NCBI GenBank assembly: GCA_016779445.1
Contig: JADHNP010000009.1
Location: 1-51,074 of the forward strand
Direction of reading: 5' to 3'
From: Luminiphilus sp.
GTDB taxonomy: Bacteria > Pseudomonadota > Gammaproteobacteria > Pseudomonadales > Halieaceae
Length of the DNA stretch: 51,074 nucleotides
In this document: positions 26,759-36,901 of the stretch, one piece after another
How positions within the stretch are numbered: position 1 is the first letter of the stretch
Layout of the letters: each line of letters starts with the position of its first letter
Position numbers and translations under genes: made by a program
Notes under the pieces: model-generated
Databases searched by the model: none
What the model was told of the DNA's origin: nothing
Seen by the model: the letters and a program-made list of their open reading frames with translations, nothing else

Positions 26759-26775
26759 GGGATCACGGTGATCCC
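26759..26775. repeat. Palindrome upstream of pntA
   Basis: GGGATCAC-G-GTGATCCC, perfect 8-base arms with a 1-base centre and A-runs on both sides, 21 bases before the pntA ATG. It looks more like an operator than a terminator. It contains TGATCC, but too near the ATG to be a promoter -35 for pntA. Confidence 0.5.
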
Positions 26776-26796
26776 AAAAATCAGGCGAACTTCACT

Positions 26797-27939
26797 ATGC
26801 AACTAGTCATACCCCGTGAAACCCAGCCGGGAGAGAATCGCGTCTCTGCGACGCCAGAGACAGTAAAAAAGTTGGTGCGGCTTGGCGCGGAGGTGGTCAT
26901 CGAAGCGGGTGCAGGCACGGGTGCCGGCATCAGCGACGCGGACTACGAGGCGGCCGGAGCCAGTATTGGTTCTGATCGCGGTGCCTTGCTGGCCGGAGCT
27001 GACATGGTCCTCAGGCTGCGCAAGCCAGACATCGAGGAAATCGGTCAGCTGAAGTCGGGCTGCATTCATGTGTCCTATCTCGATCCCTTCAACGAGCAGG
27101 ATCTCATTAAGGCCTTCGCCAGCCAAAACGTGACCGCTGTCAGTATGGAGATGATTCCGCGCTCGACCCGAAGCCAAAAGATGGATGCGCTGAGCTCCCA
27201 AGCGAACCTTGCGGGCTACGTGGCAGTGATGCTGGCGGCCAATCATATGCCACGGATCATGCCTATGATGATGACTCCCGCGGGAACACTGAAGCCTGCA
27301 AAGGTTTTTATTATTGGTGCGGGCGTTGCAGGACTTCAGGCGATCGCTACTGCTAAGCGATTAGGTGCACGAGTCACGGCTTTTGATACTCGCCCGGTTG
27401 TGGCAGAGCAGGTTCACTCCCTCGGCGCCAAGTTTTTGGAGATTGATTTGGGCGACACCGGTCAGACGCAGGACGGTTACGCCAAGGAGCTTACCCCCGA
27501 GCAGGTTGAACTCCAGCGTCAGGCACAAAAAGCCGTAATCGCCGACTCCGACGTGGTGATCACCACAGCCCAGGTATTTGGCCGAAAGCCCCCGGTTCTG
27601 GTCACGGCCGACATGGTGGCAGGTATGGCGCCGGGTTCCGTGGTTGTTGACATGGCGGCCGAGACGGGGGGTAACGTAGAGGGATCAGTGCCAGACCAAG
27701 TAGTCGACGTTAACGGCGTCACTATTGTCGGCACCGCTAATCTCGCTAACCTCGCGCCCGGCGATGCGACGCAAATGTATGCGAGCAACATGTTTAATTT
27801 GGTGGAAGATACGTGGGATGAAGAGAGCAAACAGTTCGTGCTCGATCTCGAGAACGATATTCTCCCCGGTTGCGTGATTACCCACGGTGGGGCAGTTGTT
27901 CACCCGACCATCAAAGATATTATCGAGGGGGCGAACTAA
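26797..27939 (+). CDS. pntA: NAD(P)+ transhydrogenase subunit alpha, part 1 (NAD(H)-binding dI)
   Basis: 380 residues. Soluble domain I of the proton-translocating transhydrogenase, which moves hydride between NADH and NADP+ driven by the proton gradient. It opens with RETQPGENRVSATPETVKKL, and the NAD-binding Rossmann loop is GAGVAGLQAIATAKRLGA. The protein stops before the membrane helices; they are on the next gene, so this is the three-subunit form (as in Rhodospirillum and Pseudomonas), not the fused Escherichia coli PntA. One base separates its stop from the next gene. Confidence 0.96.
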   Translation: MQLVIPRETQPGENRVSATPETVKKLVRLGAEVVIEAGAGTGAGISDADYEAAGASIGSDRGALLAGADMVLRLRKPDIEEIGQLKSGCIHVSYLDPFNEQDLIKAFASQNVTAVSMEMIPRSTRSQKMDALSSQANLAGYVAVMLAANHMPRIMPMMMTPAGTLKPAKVFIIGAGVAGLQAIATAKRLGARVTAFDTRPVVAEQVHSLGAKFLEIDLGDTGQTQDGYAKELTPEQVELQRQAQKAVIADSDVVITTAQVFGRKPPVLVTADMVAGMAPGSVVVDMAAETGGNVEGSVPDQVVDVNGVTIVGTANLANLAPGDATQMYASNMFNLVEDTWDEESKQFVLDLENDILPGCVITHGGAVVHPTIKDIIEGAN

Positions 27940-27940
27940 T

Positions 27941-28225
27941 ATGTCTGGCGCAGAGTATTTGCTGTTTATTTTAATGTTGTCGATATTCCTCGGCTTCGAA
28001 CTCATCAACAAAGTGCCTGCCACACTGCACACCCCACTTATGTCTGGCGCGAATGCTATTTCTGGCATCACGGTAGTTGGTGCAGTTGCGCTGGCCGGTA
28101 CGGGTAGCGAAACCATGGGTATGTGGCTGGGTGTCGGTGCTGTGACGCTTGCCAGTGTGAATGTGGTGGGGGGTTACATGGTGACCGACCGCATGCTCGG
28201 CTTCTTCAAGAAGAAGGAGGACTGA
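27941..28225 (+). CDS. pntAB: NAD(P)+ transhydrogenase subunit alpha, part 2 (membrane dII)
   Basis: 94 residues, start ATG 27941. Three or four hydrophobic helices (LLFILMLSIFLGFELI, ITVVGAVALAG, LGVGAVTLASVNVVGG) and the conserved KVPATLHTPLMSGANAISG, which is part of the proton channel. The C-terminus ends in a KKKED tail at the membrane surface. It is the alpha-2 subunit that is fused to domain I in enteric PntA. Its last bases hold the GGAGG ribosome site for pntB. Confidence 0.95.
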   Translation: MSGAEYLLFILMLSIFLGFELINKVPATLHTPLMSGANAISGITVVGAVALAGTGSETMGMWLGVGAVTLASVNVVGGYMVTDRMLGFFKKKED

Positions 28226-28227
28226 TC

Positions 28228-29586
28228 GTGACGACTGCATTAGTGACACAACTGGGTTACGTCGTTGCGGCGGGACTCTTTATCTTTGGCCTGAAAATGT
28301 TGGGTTCTCCCGCTACGGCTCGCCGCGGCAATATGGTGTCGGCCATTGGCATGTTGGTGGCAATCGTCGCCGCCTTGCTCGATCAGGGCATTGTCGATTT
28401 CACTTGGATAGTAGCGGGCATGTTGGTTGGCGGTGCCATTGGCGCCATCGCCGCGCGCGCTGTGGCAATGACCTCGATGCCCGAGATGGTGGCGTTGTTC
28501 AACGGCCTCGGCGGCGCCGCTTCACTGCTTGTGGGTTGGTCAGCGCTGTCACCGGATGCCGGCGTCTTCACGCTGGTCACTATTGTGCTCTCAATTTTGA
28601 TTGGTGGCGTGACGCTCACCGGTTCTTTGGTCGCGTATGGCAAGTTATCTGAGACGATTGGTAGCGGCGCGATTACTTTTTCGGGTCAGCAGGTCGTCAA
28701 TTCTTTGGTGGTATTCGGAATCGTGGGTGGCGCAGCGATGTTTTGTATGAACCCCACCGACCCGAACTGGCTTTATATGGTAATCGGTCTGGCGCTTCTG
28801 TTCGGTATTATGGCGGTCATACCGATCGGCGGTGCTGACATGCCGGTTGTGATCTCGCTGCTGAACTCCTACTCGGGTTTGGCTGCGTGTGCCGCCGGTT
28901 TCGCCATTAACAATAACGCGCTGATTGTGGCGGGCTCTTTGGTCGGTGCGTCGGGCATCATCCTGACCCAGATCATGTGCAAGGCAATGAATCGCTCACT
29001 GTCCAACGTATTGTTCTCGGGCTTCGCGAGTGTTTCTAGCGAAGAAACAGTGGTTGAGGGCGAGATCAAGCCGATCTCAGTTGACGACGCCTACTATGTG
29101 CTTGAAGCGGCAACCAACGTGGCGATTATCCCTGGGTACGGCATGGCGGTGGCGCAAGCACAGCACGTGGTTAAGGAGCTGACGGAACTATTGCAGAATA
29201 ACGGCTGCGAAGTGAACTTCGGTATCCACCCGGTAGCAGGTCGGATGCCGGGCCACATGAACGTATTGCTTGCAGAGGCCGATGTGCCTTATGACCAGTT
29301 GTTGGAGATGGATGAGATCAATCCGCGGATGGAAATGGTCGACGTGGCGATTGTTATTGGCGCCAACGATGTTGTGAATCCCGCGGCACGTGAAGTGGAA
29401 TCCTCACCCATTTACGGCATGCCCGTGATTAACGTGGCTGATGCGCGCACGGTATTTGTGCTGAAGCGCTCTATGGCATCTGGCTTTGCCGGTATCGAGA
29501 ATCCACTGTTCTATAAAGATAATACGCGCATGCTTTTCGGTGATGCCAAGGAGAGCATTGGCGGTCTGGTCCGTGAATTCAGCTGA
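28228..29586 (+). CDS. pntB: NAD(P)+ transhydrogenase subunit beta (membrane dII + NADP-binding dIII)
   Basis: 452 residues starting at GTG 28228, 8 bases after AAGAAGGAGG. The N-terminal half has about nine membrane helices. The C-terminal 180 residues are the NADP(H) domain with IIPGYGMAVAQAQHVVKEL, NFGIHPVAGRMPGHMNVLLAEA, GANDVVNPAAR and the end motif GFAGIENPLFYKDNTRMLFGDAK (two parts of the known dIII C-terminus). An upstream frame from 28123 overlaps the previous gene and is rejected. The pnt operon ends at a strong terminator. Confidence 0.96.
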   Translation: MTTALVTQLGYVVAAGLFIFGLKMLGSPATARRGNMVSAIGMLVAIVAALLDQGIVDFTWIVAGMLVGGAIGAIAARAVAMTSMPEMVALFNGLGGAASLLVGWSALSPDAGVFTLVTIVLSILIGGVTLTGSLVAYGKLSETIGSGAITFSGQQVVNSLVVFGIVGGAAMFCMNPTDPNWLYMVIGLALLFGIMAVIPIGGADMPVVISLLNSYSGLAACAAGFAINNNALIVAGSLVGASGIILTQIMCKAMNRSLSNVLFSGFASVSSEETVVEGEIKPISVDDAYYVLEAATNVAIIPGYGMAVAQAQHVVKELTELLQNNGCEVNFGIHPVAGRMPGHMNVLLAEADVPYDQLLEMDEINPRMEMVDVAIVIGANDVVNPAAREVESSPIYGMPVINVADARTVFVLKRSMASGFAGIENPLFYKDNTRMLFGDAKESIGGLVREFS

Positions 29587-29601
29587 TAGCTCTCGTTCTT
29601 A

Positions 29602-29630
29602 AAAAAACCCCGCCTGGCGCGGGGTTTTTT
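29602..29630. terminator. Bidirectional terminator between pntB and the ABC exporter
   Basis: Perfect stem AAAAAACCCCGC / GCGGGGTTTTTT with loop CTGGC. The A- and T-runs on either side make it usable from both strands: it ends pnt rightward and the ABC exporter gene leftward. Confidence 0.9.
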
Positions 29631-29678
29631 ATTTCCGCGTCCGATTTCTCGTTAGCATCGTGGCTGCCGTGGAGCGGT

Positions 29679-31511
29679 TCACACGTCGCTCCTCGGTCCA
29701 TCTGTGGATTGGAACTGCAGCTGAGCCAGACGTTGGTAAAGGCCACAGCGTGCGATTAACGCGTCATGGCGCCCACTATCAATGACCTTGCCTTGATCCA
29801 TCACTACGATACGGTCGGCATTGATCACAGTGGAGAGCCGGTGAGCGATAATGATAGTCGTGCGTTCGCGCATGATCTCGGCTAATGCCTGCTGTACGTG
29901 CCACTCGCTCTCGGTATCCAGTGCACTGGTCGCTTCATCTAGGAGTAGCAGCTCGGGGTCTGCCAGTATTGCGCGTGCCAATGCAATCCGTTGGCGTTGT
30001 CCACCCGAAAGCCGCGCTCCCTGTGCTCCCAGATCGCTATCGTAGCCATCAGGCAGCGCAGCAATAAACTCATGTGCATGAGCCATGTTTGCAGCGCGTT
30101 CTACTGCCTCTTTGGTAGCCTCACTCACCCCATAGGCAATATTGCTAAAAATGGTTCCAGAGAACAGCGTAGGTTGCTGAGGAACCAGCGCGATTTTGGC
30201 TCTCCAGTCTAGTAACGGCATGTCGCGCAAGTCGATATCGCCGTAGTAAAGCACCCCTCCGCTTGGATCGTAAAACCGCAGCATTAGCTCAAAAACAGTC
30301 GATTTGCCCGCACCAGAGGGGCCTACTAGCGCCACCGACTCCCCTTGGTTGATCGTGAGGTCAAAATCATTCAACGCAGGGTTGTCAGGGCGAGTCGGGT
30401 AGGCAAAGGTGATATCGGCAAAGCGTAGCGTTTCTCCCAACGCTGGCTTCGTTTTTCCGGTGTCAGGTAGATTACTCGTTTCTTGCAGAAGCTCCATGAG
30501 CCGCTCTGCCGCACCGGCAGCACGCTGCAGATCACCCCAAACTTCAGACAGTGTGGCGAACGCGGTCCCGACCATTACGGCATAAAAAATAAAGGCGCCT
30601 AGCTCACCACCCGTCATTCTCCCTTCGATGACATCGACACCGCCAGACCACATCATGCCGACCATGCCCCCCATCAGCAGGAAAATCGCAAAGCCGGTGA
30701 GGAGGGCCCGCTGAAACACCCGCGCACGTGCCACTAAAAATGCCTGCTCTACATCGTGACCAAATGCCGCTTTCTCTGCCCCTTCGCGGTTAAAACTTTG
30801 TACTACCTTGATCGACTGAAAAATTTCACCTGCGTGACTGCCCACTTCGGCAATACTCTGCTGGCTTTTATTGGAAAGCTTTCGCACGCGGCGGCCAAAA
30901 ATCAGGATAGGCAGCAGCGTCACGGGCACAGCAATAAGAATGACCAGGCTAAGTTTAAGATTGGTGACGACCATCAGTGTCAATGCGCCGGTGAGTGTCA
31001 GCGCATTGCGAATCGCCAAACTAACTGAGGACCCGATTAGCGTTTGTAGGAGCGTGGTATCGGTGGTCAGGCGAGACATGATCTCGCCAGCATGGTTGGT
31101 CTCAAAGTAACCCGGCTGAAGATGCACGAGATTGTTAAAGACGGCGCTTCGGAGGTCAGCACTGACGCGCTCGCCCAACCAAGAGACCAAATAGAAGCGG
31201 ATCATGGCCCCACTCGCCAGCGCAAGGCCGATCATCAGCATGAGAGAAACCGCTTTATAAAGCCCAGAGGGATCGGCGCTCGAGAATCCCTCGTCAATCA
31301 GCACTTTCACGCCGTAACCCAAACCCAACTGAGCGACGGCAGTGAAGACCAGCGCGATACTGGCAGCGATCAGGCGCGTTTTGTGCGGCCATAAAAAACC
31401 CAACAGTCGCCGTAGCGGAGCCAGAGACTTATTTTGCGCGGGTGGACGGCTATCTGGCGTGTCGGCAGTATGCGACTCGGCGGATGGTGTGGTCTGTGCA
31501 GCTTGCGTCAC
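29679..31511 (-). CDS. MsbA-related ABC exporter (fused permease/ATPase)
   Basis: 610 residues. The N-terminal six-helix exporter domain is about 45-330 (first helix LIAASIALVFTAVAQLGLGY). The C-terminal ATPase has Walker A GPSGAGKST, signature LSGGQRQRIALARA, Walker B LLLLDEATSALD and H-loop IIAHRLST. It works as a homodimer in the inner membrane; the substrate (lipid, peptide or drug) cannot be told. The length and the Pro-rich N-terminal tail fit the MsbA-related protein family rather than lipid A exporter MsbA itself. Start is GTG at 31511. It is not in an operon; the 158-bp gap to tatC contains only an A-run. Confidence 0.92.
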   Translation of the reverse strand: MTQAAQTTPSAESHTADTPDSRPPAQNKSLAPLRRLLGFLWPHKTRLIAASIALVFTAVAQLGLGYGVKVLIDEGFSSADPSGLYKAVSLMLMIGLALASGAMIRFYLVSWLGERVSADLRSAVFNNLVHLQPGYFETNHAGEIMSRLTTDTTLLQTLIGSSVSLAIRNALTLTGALTLMVVTNLKLSLVILIAVPVTLLPILIFGRRVRKLSNKSQQSIAEVGSHAGEIFQSIKVVQSFNREGAEKAAFGHDVEQAFLVARARVFQRALLTGFAIFLLMGGMVGMMWSGGVDVIEGRMTGGELGAFIFYAVMVGTAFATLSEVWGDLQRAAGAAERLMELLQETSNLPDTGKTKPALGETLRFADITFAYPTRPDNPALNDFDLTINQGESVALVGPSGAGKSTVFELMLRFYDPSGGVLYYGDIDLRDMPLLDWRAKIALVPQQPTLFSGTIFSNIAYGVSEATKEAVERAANMAHAHEFIAALPDGYDSDLGAQGARLSGGQRQRIALARAILADPELLLLDEATSALDTESEWHVQQALAEIMRERTTIIIAHRLSTVINADRIVVMDQGKVIDSGRHDALIARCGLYQRLAQLQFQSTDGPRSDV

Positions 31512-31669
31512 TTAGTAGTGTCCGGTTGGGTAAAAACAGATGGCCGAGAGTTAATGAAATGCCCCCGAGTTGCCTAAAACAGATTGCAGTCTACTCGGAG
31601 AGGAAAAAAAAAGATTGTCTCTATCCGCCGAAAAGCGTGATTCAGGCGCCAGGTCGTTAACCCGGTGTT

Positions 31670-32407
31670 TTAAGTTCGAGGGGGCTCCAGCAGTCGACCA
31701 AAAAATACGCCGATCTCAAATAAGAGCCACATCGGAATCGCCAACAGCGACTGGGAAATGACATCGGGCGGCGTGAGTAGCATGCCGAATACAAAGCAAC
31801 CCACAATGATATAGGGTCGCTTTTGCGATAGCGCTTCCGCGGTGGTGACCCCTGTCCAGATCAGGATGACCGCAGCAATAGGCATTTCGAAGGCAATGCC
31901 AAACGCCAGGAAAAGCTTCAGCACGAAGTCCAGATAGCTATTGATGTCAGTCATGACTTGTACGCTTTCTGGGCCCACGCTGGTAAAAAAAGCAAAGATT
32001 AACGGGAAGACAACGAAGTAAGCGAAGAGAGCGCCGGCGTAGAAGAGCAACACGCTAGAAGCCAGCAAAGGCATCGCGATTCGCTTCTCTTTTTGGTAGA
32101 GCCCCGGCGCTACAAAACCCCATATTTGATAGAGAATCACGGGTATCGCCATAAAGATCGCCAGCACAAGACTCAGCTTAAAAGGCGTCAGAAAGGGCGA
32201 CGCCACACCTGTGGCGATCATGGTTGAGCCTTCCGGCATCAGTTCTCTCAAGGGCGCCGAGACAACGCCATATATCTCGTTAGCAAAGGGGAACAGCACA
32301 ATAAAACCAATCAGCACCGCCAATACCGCTCGCAGTAATCGATCACGGAGCTCAGTAAGATGTGCCACCAGTGACATGGGTGGGTCTTGATCAGAAGGAT
32401 CACTCAT
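31670..32407 (-). CDS. tatC: Twin-arginine translocase subunit TatC
   Basis: 245 residues with six membrane helices. TatC is the receptor for the twin-arginine signal of folded exported proteins. The conserved start [20 protein letters not shown] is present, as are [10 protein letters not shown] and [17 protein letters not shown] (periplasm and cytoplasm loop marks). Its ATG overlaps the tatB stop by four bases (ATGA). It is the last gene of the long leftward block that begins at priA. Confidence 0.97.
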   Translation of the reverse strand: MSDPSDQDPPMSLVAHLTELRDRLLRAVLAVLIGFIVLFPFANEIYGVVSAPLRELMPEGSTMIATGVASPFLTPFKLSLVLAIFMAIPVILYQIWGFVAPGLYQKEKRIAMPLLASSVLLFYAGALFAYFVVFPLIFAFFTSVGPESVQVMTDINSYLDFVLKLFLAFGIAFEMPIAAVILIWTGVTTAEALSQKRPYIIVGCFVFGMLLTPPDVISQSLLAIPMWLLFEIGVFFGRLLEPPRT

Positions 32408-32781
32408 ACAGAAGCGGGGGGCTTTTCAGGTTGATCCACAGCGGAAGGAGAGTGATCAGTTTCGTACTCCGGATTGCCAGCAGTCTCTGCCGATGCTGGT
32501 GGGGCATCCAATGATTCGATAGCGCGCAGTTCCTCATCAACGGCTCGAGTGGTGTCGCGCACCTGTTGCTCGAATTCCCGGGATTCTTCCTGCAGTTTCT
32601 GCATCACCTCGTCGTTGTGCAGTTCACGTCGAACCTCGGTGCGAATTTGATCAAAACTTCGTCGAAAGCGGTTAATCCAGGCCATAGCGGTCCTTACTGC
32701 ACCGGGCAGTTGCTCCGGGCCAACAACGAGTAATCCCACTACTCCAATCAGCAATATTTCGGCAAAGCCGATGTCGAACAT
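32404..32781 (-). CDS. tatB: Twin-arginine translocase subunit TatB
   Basis: 125 residues: a single N-terminal helix ([24 protein letters not shown], here in two parts), the characteristic GPEQLP turn, an amphipathic helix and a long acidic tail. TatB works with TatC in substrate binding. The Glu in the membrane segment (E8 of FDIGFAEIL) separates it from TatA. It lies between tatA (15 bases) and tatC (overlap). Confidence 0.95.
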   Translation of the reverse strand: MFDIGFAEILLIGVVGLLVVGPEQLPGAVRTAMAWINRFRRSFDQIRTEVRRELHNDEVMQKLQEESREFEQQVRDTTRAVDEELRAIESLDAPPASAETAGNPEYETDHSPSAVDQPEKPPASV

Positions 32782-32796
32782 GACAGACCGCCCCGA

Positions 32797-33012
32797 TTAG
32801 CCGGCCGGTTTGTCGGAGTCCTGCTCCTTGCGAGCCTCGGTGCTGCCGTCTGCATCACTTTGAGCGTTGTCTTTGCTCATGCTGTCGCGAAAGCCCTTGA
32901 TGGCACTTCCGAGGTCTGGACCTATATTGCGCAGTCGGGATGTACCGAAGAGCATCACTATAATCGCCAGAATAATGAGGAGTTGCCAGATACTGATTCC
33001 GCCAAGGCCCAT
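32797..33012 (-). CDS. tatA: Twin-arginine translocase subunit TatA
   Basis: 71 residues: helix [21 protein letters not shown], then the conserved hinge and amphipathic segment [12 protein letters not shown], then a charged tail. TatA oligomers form the translocation path. I prefer ATG 33012 because GGGAGA lies at proper spacing; the ATG at 33018 has it almost adjacent. It follows hisE by 17 bases, the common his-tat linkage. Confidence 0.95.
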   Translation of the reverse strand: MGLGGISIWQLLIILAIIVMLFGTSRLRNIGPDLGSAIKGFRDSMSKDNAQSDADGSTEARKEQDSDKPAG

Positions 33013-33029
33013 TGTCATTCTCCCTGCAT

Positions 33030-33383
33030 TTAAGCGTTTTCCGAGTCGGCATTATGGCGCTTTCGCGCGGCTTTTTCTGCCAGTCCAGACAGCCCCATCC
33101 GAGAATCGAGCACGTTGAGTACATCGGTGTGATTAAGATCGAGATGAGACAGCATGACCAGAGTGTGAAACCACAGGTCAGCCACCTCATTAACCAGTGC
33201 ATCCGAGGCGCCAGTTTGTGTCATATCTTTGGCTGAGAGAATGACTTCGGTCGCCTCCTCACCAATTTTTTCAAGAATTTTATTCAACCCGCTGTGGTGC
33301 AGCGATGCGACATAAGATTCCTCTGGTGATGATTGCTTTCTTTCATCCAACACGTGATCAAGGGCAGTCAAAATATCGCTCAT
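33030..33383 (-). CDS. hisE: Phosphoribosyl-ATP pyrophosphatase
   Basis: 117 residues; second step of histidine synthesis, PR-ATP to PR-AMP. An all-alpha MazG-like fold: [25 protein letters not shown] contains the metal-binding EExxE-like helix (parts [15 protein letters not shown]), followed by [13 protein letters not shown]. It is separate from hisI rather than fused, as in Pseudomonas. It is directly adjacent to hisI (stop to start, no gap) and 17 bases ahead of tatA. Confidence 0.95.
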   Translation of the reverse strand: MSDILTALDHVLDERKQSSPEESYVASLHHSGLNKILEKIGEEATEVILSAKDMTQTGASDALVNEVADLWFHTLVMLSHLDLNHTDVLNVLDSRMGLSGLAEKAARKRHNADSENA

Positions 33384-33755
33384 CTATTCCTCCGCCACCA
33401 GCTTCCATTCACCCTCATGCGGCGCATAAAAAAAACAGCTCCGTCGCCCGGTATGACATGCGCCTCCCTGTTGATGAACCTTCAGGAGTAACGTGTCGCC
33501 GTCGCAATCGAGGCGCGCCTCTACGAGTCGTTGCGTATTGCCCGAGGTCGCCCCCTTCCGCCACAGCTCACGGCGTGAACGCGACCAGTATACGACATCG
33601 TCGCTCGCCAATGTCTTTTCCAACGCTTCCGCATTCATCCACGCCAGCATGAGCACTTCGCCGGTGTCGGCGTCCTGCGTCACTGCGGGTATCAGGCCCT
33701 CGTCGTTCCAGTTGGGTATGATATTCAGGGGGATGTGTGCGGAATTACTTGCCAT
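33384..33755 (-). CDS. hisI: Phosphoribosyl-AMP cyclohydrolase
   Basis: 123 residues from ATG 33755; third histidine step, opens the purine ring of PR-AMP. Zinc and magnesium ligands are visible: [12 protein letters not shown] (Mg-binding Asp triad), [14 protein letters not shown] (the two Cys), and the substrate loop [18 protein letters not shown]. An upstream in-frame TTG at 33782 adds nine residues foreign to the family. It is between ubiB and hisE, all leftward. Confidence 0.95.
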   Translation of the reverse strand: MASNSAHIPLNIIPNWNDEGLIPAVTQDADTGEVLMLAWMNAEALEKTLASDDVVYWSRSRRELWRKGATSGNTQRLVEARLDCDGDTLLLKVHQQGGACHTGRRSCFFYAPHEGEWKLVAEE

Positions 33756-33786
33756 GGCCCAGTATGCCAGAGGCGGAGCCAAGCCG

Positions 33787-35355
33787 TTACCGGTAGCGGG
33801 CCGTTAGCGCTGCTAACAAACAGCCGCCACCGCATATGAGCCAGACAGTCCCACCATTGGAAAGCGTAATACCGACCCCCAGCGCCAGTGCGCCGGCGAT
33901 AGTGGTCGGCAGAAACCAGTTTGGCGTACCACTTTTGATGGGCACTGGCGTGTGGCTCTGCCGCAGTCGGTTCAACAGGAGATCGGGTAGTAGGGGTAGT
34001 GTTTCCAAAAGAGCCGGTGCCTCCTGTTGCAGCCGACGACTGACAGCTTGGACCGAGTAACGATCTGCCAGCCACTGCTCAAGGAAGGGTTTTGCGGTAT
34101 CCCAAAGGTTGAGCTCTGGGTAAAGTTGGCGGCCTAGCCCCTCGATATTTAGGAGCGTTTTCTGCAACAGAACCAGCTGCGGTTGTACCTGCATGTCGAA
34201 CTGACCGGCAGTACGAAACAACATTACCAGCATGTGACCAAAGGATATTTCTGAGAGAGGCCGCTCGAACACAGGTTCGCATAATGTCCGCATGGCCGAC
34301 TCAAACTCTGCCACAGGCGTATCGGATGGAACCCAGCCACACTCGATGTGAAGCTTCGCACAGAGCCTGTAGTCCTGCTGGAAAATGGCGAGCAAATTAC
34401 GCGCTAGATAGTAGAGATCCTGCTCGTCGAGCTGGCCGACAATTGCGCAGTCGACTGCCATATATCGCGGATCATCGGGTTCGCTGCAATCAACAAAAAT
34501 ATTGCCCGGGTGCATGTCGGCATGAAAAAAACTGTCGCGAAAAACCTGAGTGAAAAAAATCTCTACGCCCCGTTCAGCCAGCAATTTTAAATCGACTTGC
34601 TTTCCCTTGAGGGTATCGATGTCACTAACGGGAACACCGTAGATCCGCTCGCTGACCATCACTTGTTGGCAAGTCAAAGGCCAATGCACCTCAGGCACAT
34701 AAACCAGCTTACCGGATTGAAAATGCCGTTTTAGCTGCGAGGCGTTAGCTGCCTCACGTTGCAGATCGAGCTCGCCATGAATAATTCGATCATATTCTTC
34801 TACCACTTCAACCGGCCGCAGGCGTCGACCATTACGCGACCAGCGCGCCAACATTATCGCGACATGTCGCAGTATTTTGATGTCCTGATCAATAATTTGT
34901 TCTATTCCCGGTCGCAGAACCTTCACGACAACATCGCTGCCATCCGGTAGGCGAGCACCATGCACCTGCGCTACCGAAGCGGCCGCCAGCGGATTGGCAT
35001 CAAACTCGGCGAAGCAATCATGTAAGGGTCGCCCCAAGGCCTGTTCGATACGTTGAATCGCCTCCTTAGCGGGAAAGGGGGGAACTTGATCCTGCAGCAG
35101 CGCCAGTTCGTCGGCGATATCCAAGGGCAAGAGATCTCTGCGCGTTGATAGCAGTTGCCCAAACTTGACGAACACGGGACCCAGCTCTTCCATCGCACGG
35201 CGCAGGCGCTCGCCCCGTGGTGTGTTGGCAGGCACAGAAATCACTGGAAACAACCTTAGCAAGAACGACAGCATTCGTGGACGCTGCTGCGGTGGTAACA
35301 ACTCATCGAGCCCATAACGAGCTGCGGTCCGGTAGAGCGCAATCAGTCTTTTCAT
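33787..35355 (-). CDS. ubiB: Ubiquinone biosynthesis atypical kinase/ATPase UbiB
   Basis: 522 residues. ABC1/ADCK family: signature KFGQ motif in [19 protein letters not shown], then the Ala-rich loop [13 protein letters not shown], invariant Lys in VVVKVLRPG, and [12 protein letters not shown] catalytic-loop motif. The last 60 residues are two hydrophobic helices ([15 protein letters not shown]). It is a membrane-bound ATPase needed for coenzyme Q synthesis, probably helping deliver lipid intermediates. Its ATG overlaps the ubiJ stop by one base (TAATG). Confidence 0.96.
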   Translation of the reverse strand: MKRLIALYRTAARYGLDELLPPQQRPRMLSFLLRLFPVISVPANTPRGERLRRAMEELGPVFVKFGQLLSTRRDLLPLDIADELALLQDQVPPFPAKEAIQRIEQALGRPLHDCFAEFDANPLAAASVAQVHGARLPDGSDVVVKVLRPGIEQIIDQDIKILRHVAIMLARWSRNGRRLRPVEVVEEYDRIIHGELDLQREAANASQLKRHFQSGKLVYVPEVHWPLTCQQVMVSERIYGVPVSDIDTLKGKQVDLKLLAERGVEIFFTQVFRDSFFHADMHPGNIFVDCSEPDDPRYMAVDCAIVGQLDEQDLYYLARNLLAIFQQDYRLCAKLHIECGWVPSDTPVAEFESAMRTLCEPVFERPLSEISFGHMLVMLFRTAGQFDMQVQPQLVLLQKTLLNIEGLGRQLYPELNLWDTAKPFLEQWLADRYSVQAVSRRLQQEAPALLETLPLLPDLLLNRLRQSHTPVPIKSGTPNWFLPTTIAGALALGVGITLSNGGTVWLICGGGCLLAALTARYR

Positions 35356-35999
35356 TACTGAGTCCTGCGCGAGGCAGCCTTGGCCATCAGCCTTTCAACT
35401 TTTGCCTGGGCTCGCTCGACCTGCATGGATAGTGTTTGCACGCCTTCGAAGAAGTGTTCCAGCTCCAGTTTTGGCGGGGTCAGGCGGCCTTCCTCGAGCA
35501 GGTATTCAGACAGTTGCCGTTTGAGACTTTTTCGGGCGCCCTCACTCCAACTGAACACGCTGCGAAGTGCTTCGGCTATTTGGTGGCCCATCACGTCTCC
35601 AAGACGCTCTACCAATGGTGCTTCCCAATCAATGTCCATGCCGGCGATCACTTGTTGCAGATGAATAAGGCTGGCACTGCTTCCCTGAAGTTCAATACCA
35701 CTGTTAATCAGAGTGGCGGCGGGGTCATCCGAGGCAATGAGCGCCGTAAAGTCCTCAATGGAACCGCGGACAAAGGCCGTAGGCTTCTCCTCGCAGTGGT
35801 TTAACAGCCTCACTTCAGCGCCCGGAACCAACTCTACATAAAGTGTCAGTTCCAGCGACGTGACCTCGATGCCGAGTAAGGTCCCACTTAGCGCTTCCAG
35901 TTCTCTGTGGGAAGTTGGTGCGAGCAAAATAGCCTGATTGAGTGCCCGCTCGGCGCCCAACAGTGCGGCCGACAGCAGTGCCGGGTCGTGCCGGGTCAT
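35355..35999 (-). CDS. ubiJ: Ubiquinone biosynthesis accessory factor UbiJ (SCP2 domain)
   Basis: 214 residues. An N-terminal SCP2 sterol-carrier-like domain (about 15-115, with [19 protein letters not shown]) binds lipid intermediates; the C-terminal part is helical and coiled ([19 protein letters not shown]). UbiJ holds the Ubi enzyme complex together with UbiK. Its ATG overlaps the ubiE stop (ATGA) and its stop overlaps the ubiB start. Confidence 0.94.
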   Translation of the reverse strand: MTRHDPALLSAALLGAERALNQAILLAPTSHRELEALSGTLLGIEVTSLELTLYVELVPGAEVRLLNHCEEKPTAFVRGSIEDFTALIASDDPAATLINSGIELQGSSASLIHLQQVIAGMDIDWEAPLVERLGDVMGHQIAEALRSVFSWSEGARKSLKRQLSEYLLEEGRLTPPKLELEHFFEGVQTLSMQVERAQAKVERLMAKAASRRTQ

Positions 36000-36769
36000 G
36001 CCTTGAAACCTCGATGGACGGCAACGATACCACCAGTCATGTTGTGATAGCTCCCGTTTACGAAGCCTGCCTCTTCCATCAGTCCCAAGAGCGTGTCCTG
36101 ATCGGGATGTTTCCGTATAGACTCTGCGAGATAGCGATAACTGTCAGAATCTTGTGCAATTAACTTTCCCATGACAGGCAATACCTGAAAAGAGTATTGG
36201 TCATAAATTTTTGCCAGCAGCGGCGACGTCGGTTTGGAAAATTCGAGCACCAGTAACCTGCCACCGGGCCGCAAAACGCGGAGCATGGAGCGCAGTGCCG
36301 TTGCTTTGTCGGTGACATTTCGGAGTCCGAAGGCAATGGTGATGCAGTCGATACTGTCGTCTTCAAACGGCAGCGCCTGGGCGTCGGCTTGAACGATATC
36401 GATGTTGCCTGTTGCCCCCTTGTCGATGAGTCGGTCGCGGCCCACCTCGAGCATGGCGGCATTGATGTCGGCCAGTATGACTCTACCATCGGGGCCGACC
36501 AGCCGGGAAAATTTGGCGGCAAGATCACCCGTGCCGCCGGCGATATCGAGAATCGTTTGTCCCGCACGCGCGGCACTCAACTCAATGGTAAAGCGCTTCC
36601 ACAGGCGATGGATTCCCCCCGACATCAAGTCGTTCATCAGATCATAGCGACTGGCCACTGAGTCAAATACTTCACGAACCATGCTTGCTTTGGCGGTGCG
36701 GTCGACCCGGGAAAAGCCAAAGTCCGTGCTGTCATCCGGATTGTTGCTGCCTACGGCGTCGTCATTCAC
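35996..36769 (-). CDS. ubiE: Ubiquinone/menaquinone C-methyltransferase UbiE
   Basis: 257 residues from a GTG at 36769 behind TAGGAG. It methylates carbon 2 of the ubiquinone ring using SAM. Motifs: [37 protein letters not shown] loop [15 protein letters not shown], and VLEFSKP. A longer open frame from 36814 runs through the hairpin and has no ribosome site. It heads ubiE-ubiJ-ubiB, with translational overlaps between all three. Confidence 0.96.
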   Translation of the reverse strand: MNDDAVGSNNPDDSTDFGFSRVDRTAKASMVREVFDSVASRYDLMNDLMSGGIHRLWKRFTIELSAARAGQTILDIAGGTGDLAAKFSRLVGPDGRVILADINAAMLEVGRDRLIDKGATGNIDIVQADAQALPFEDDSIDCITIAFGLRNVTDKATALRSMLRVLRPGGRLLVLEFSKPTSPLLAKIYDQYSFQVLPVMGKLIAQDSDSYRYLAESIRKHPDQDTLLGLMEEAGFVNGSYHNMTGGIVAVHRGFKA

Positions 36770-36786
36770 CGGCAATGCTCCTATAG

Positions 36787-36805
36787 CGCTGGCGCAGCGC
36801 CAGCG
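36787..36805. repeat. Perfect palindromic hairpin upstream of ubiE
   Basis: Arms CGCTGGCGC and GCGCCAGCG around a single A, 17 bases before the ubiE GTG. It lies in the 132-bp gap after the DUF971 gene. With no T-run on the minus strand it is not a standard terminator, and it would fold right beside the ribosome site. Confidence 0.55.
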
Positions 36806-36901
36806 GGCCGGCAAGTGTACCTGAGCATCGCGGTGGTGTTCAGAGGGGCACTGTGCCGACGTTACTCGATTTCAGGCGCGTTCAATGCCTGGCAGGGTTA
36901 T

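Noticed and set aside
28123-28227. Extended N-terminus for pntB
   Set aside because: Cys-rich residues unlike PntB, wholly inside the previous gene; GTG 28228 has a strong ribosome site.
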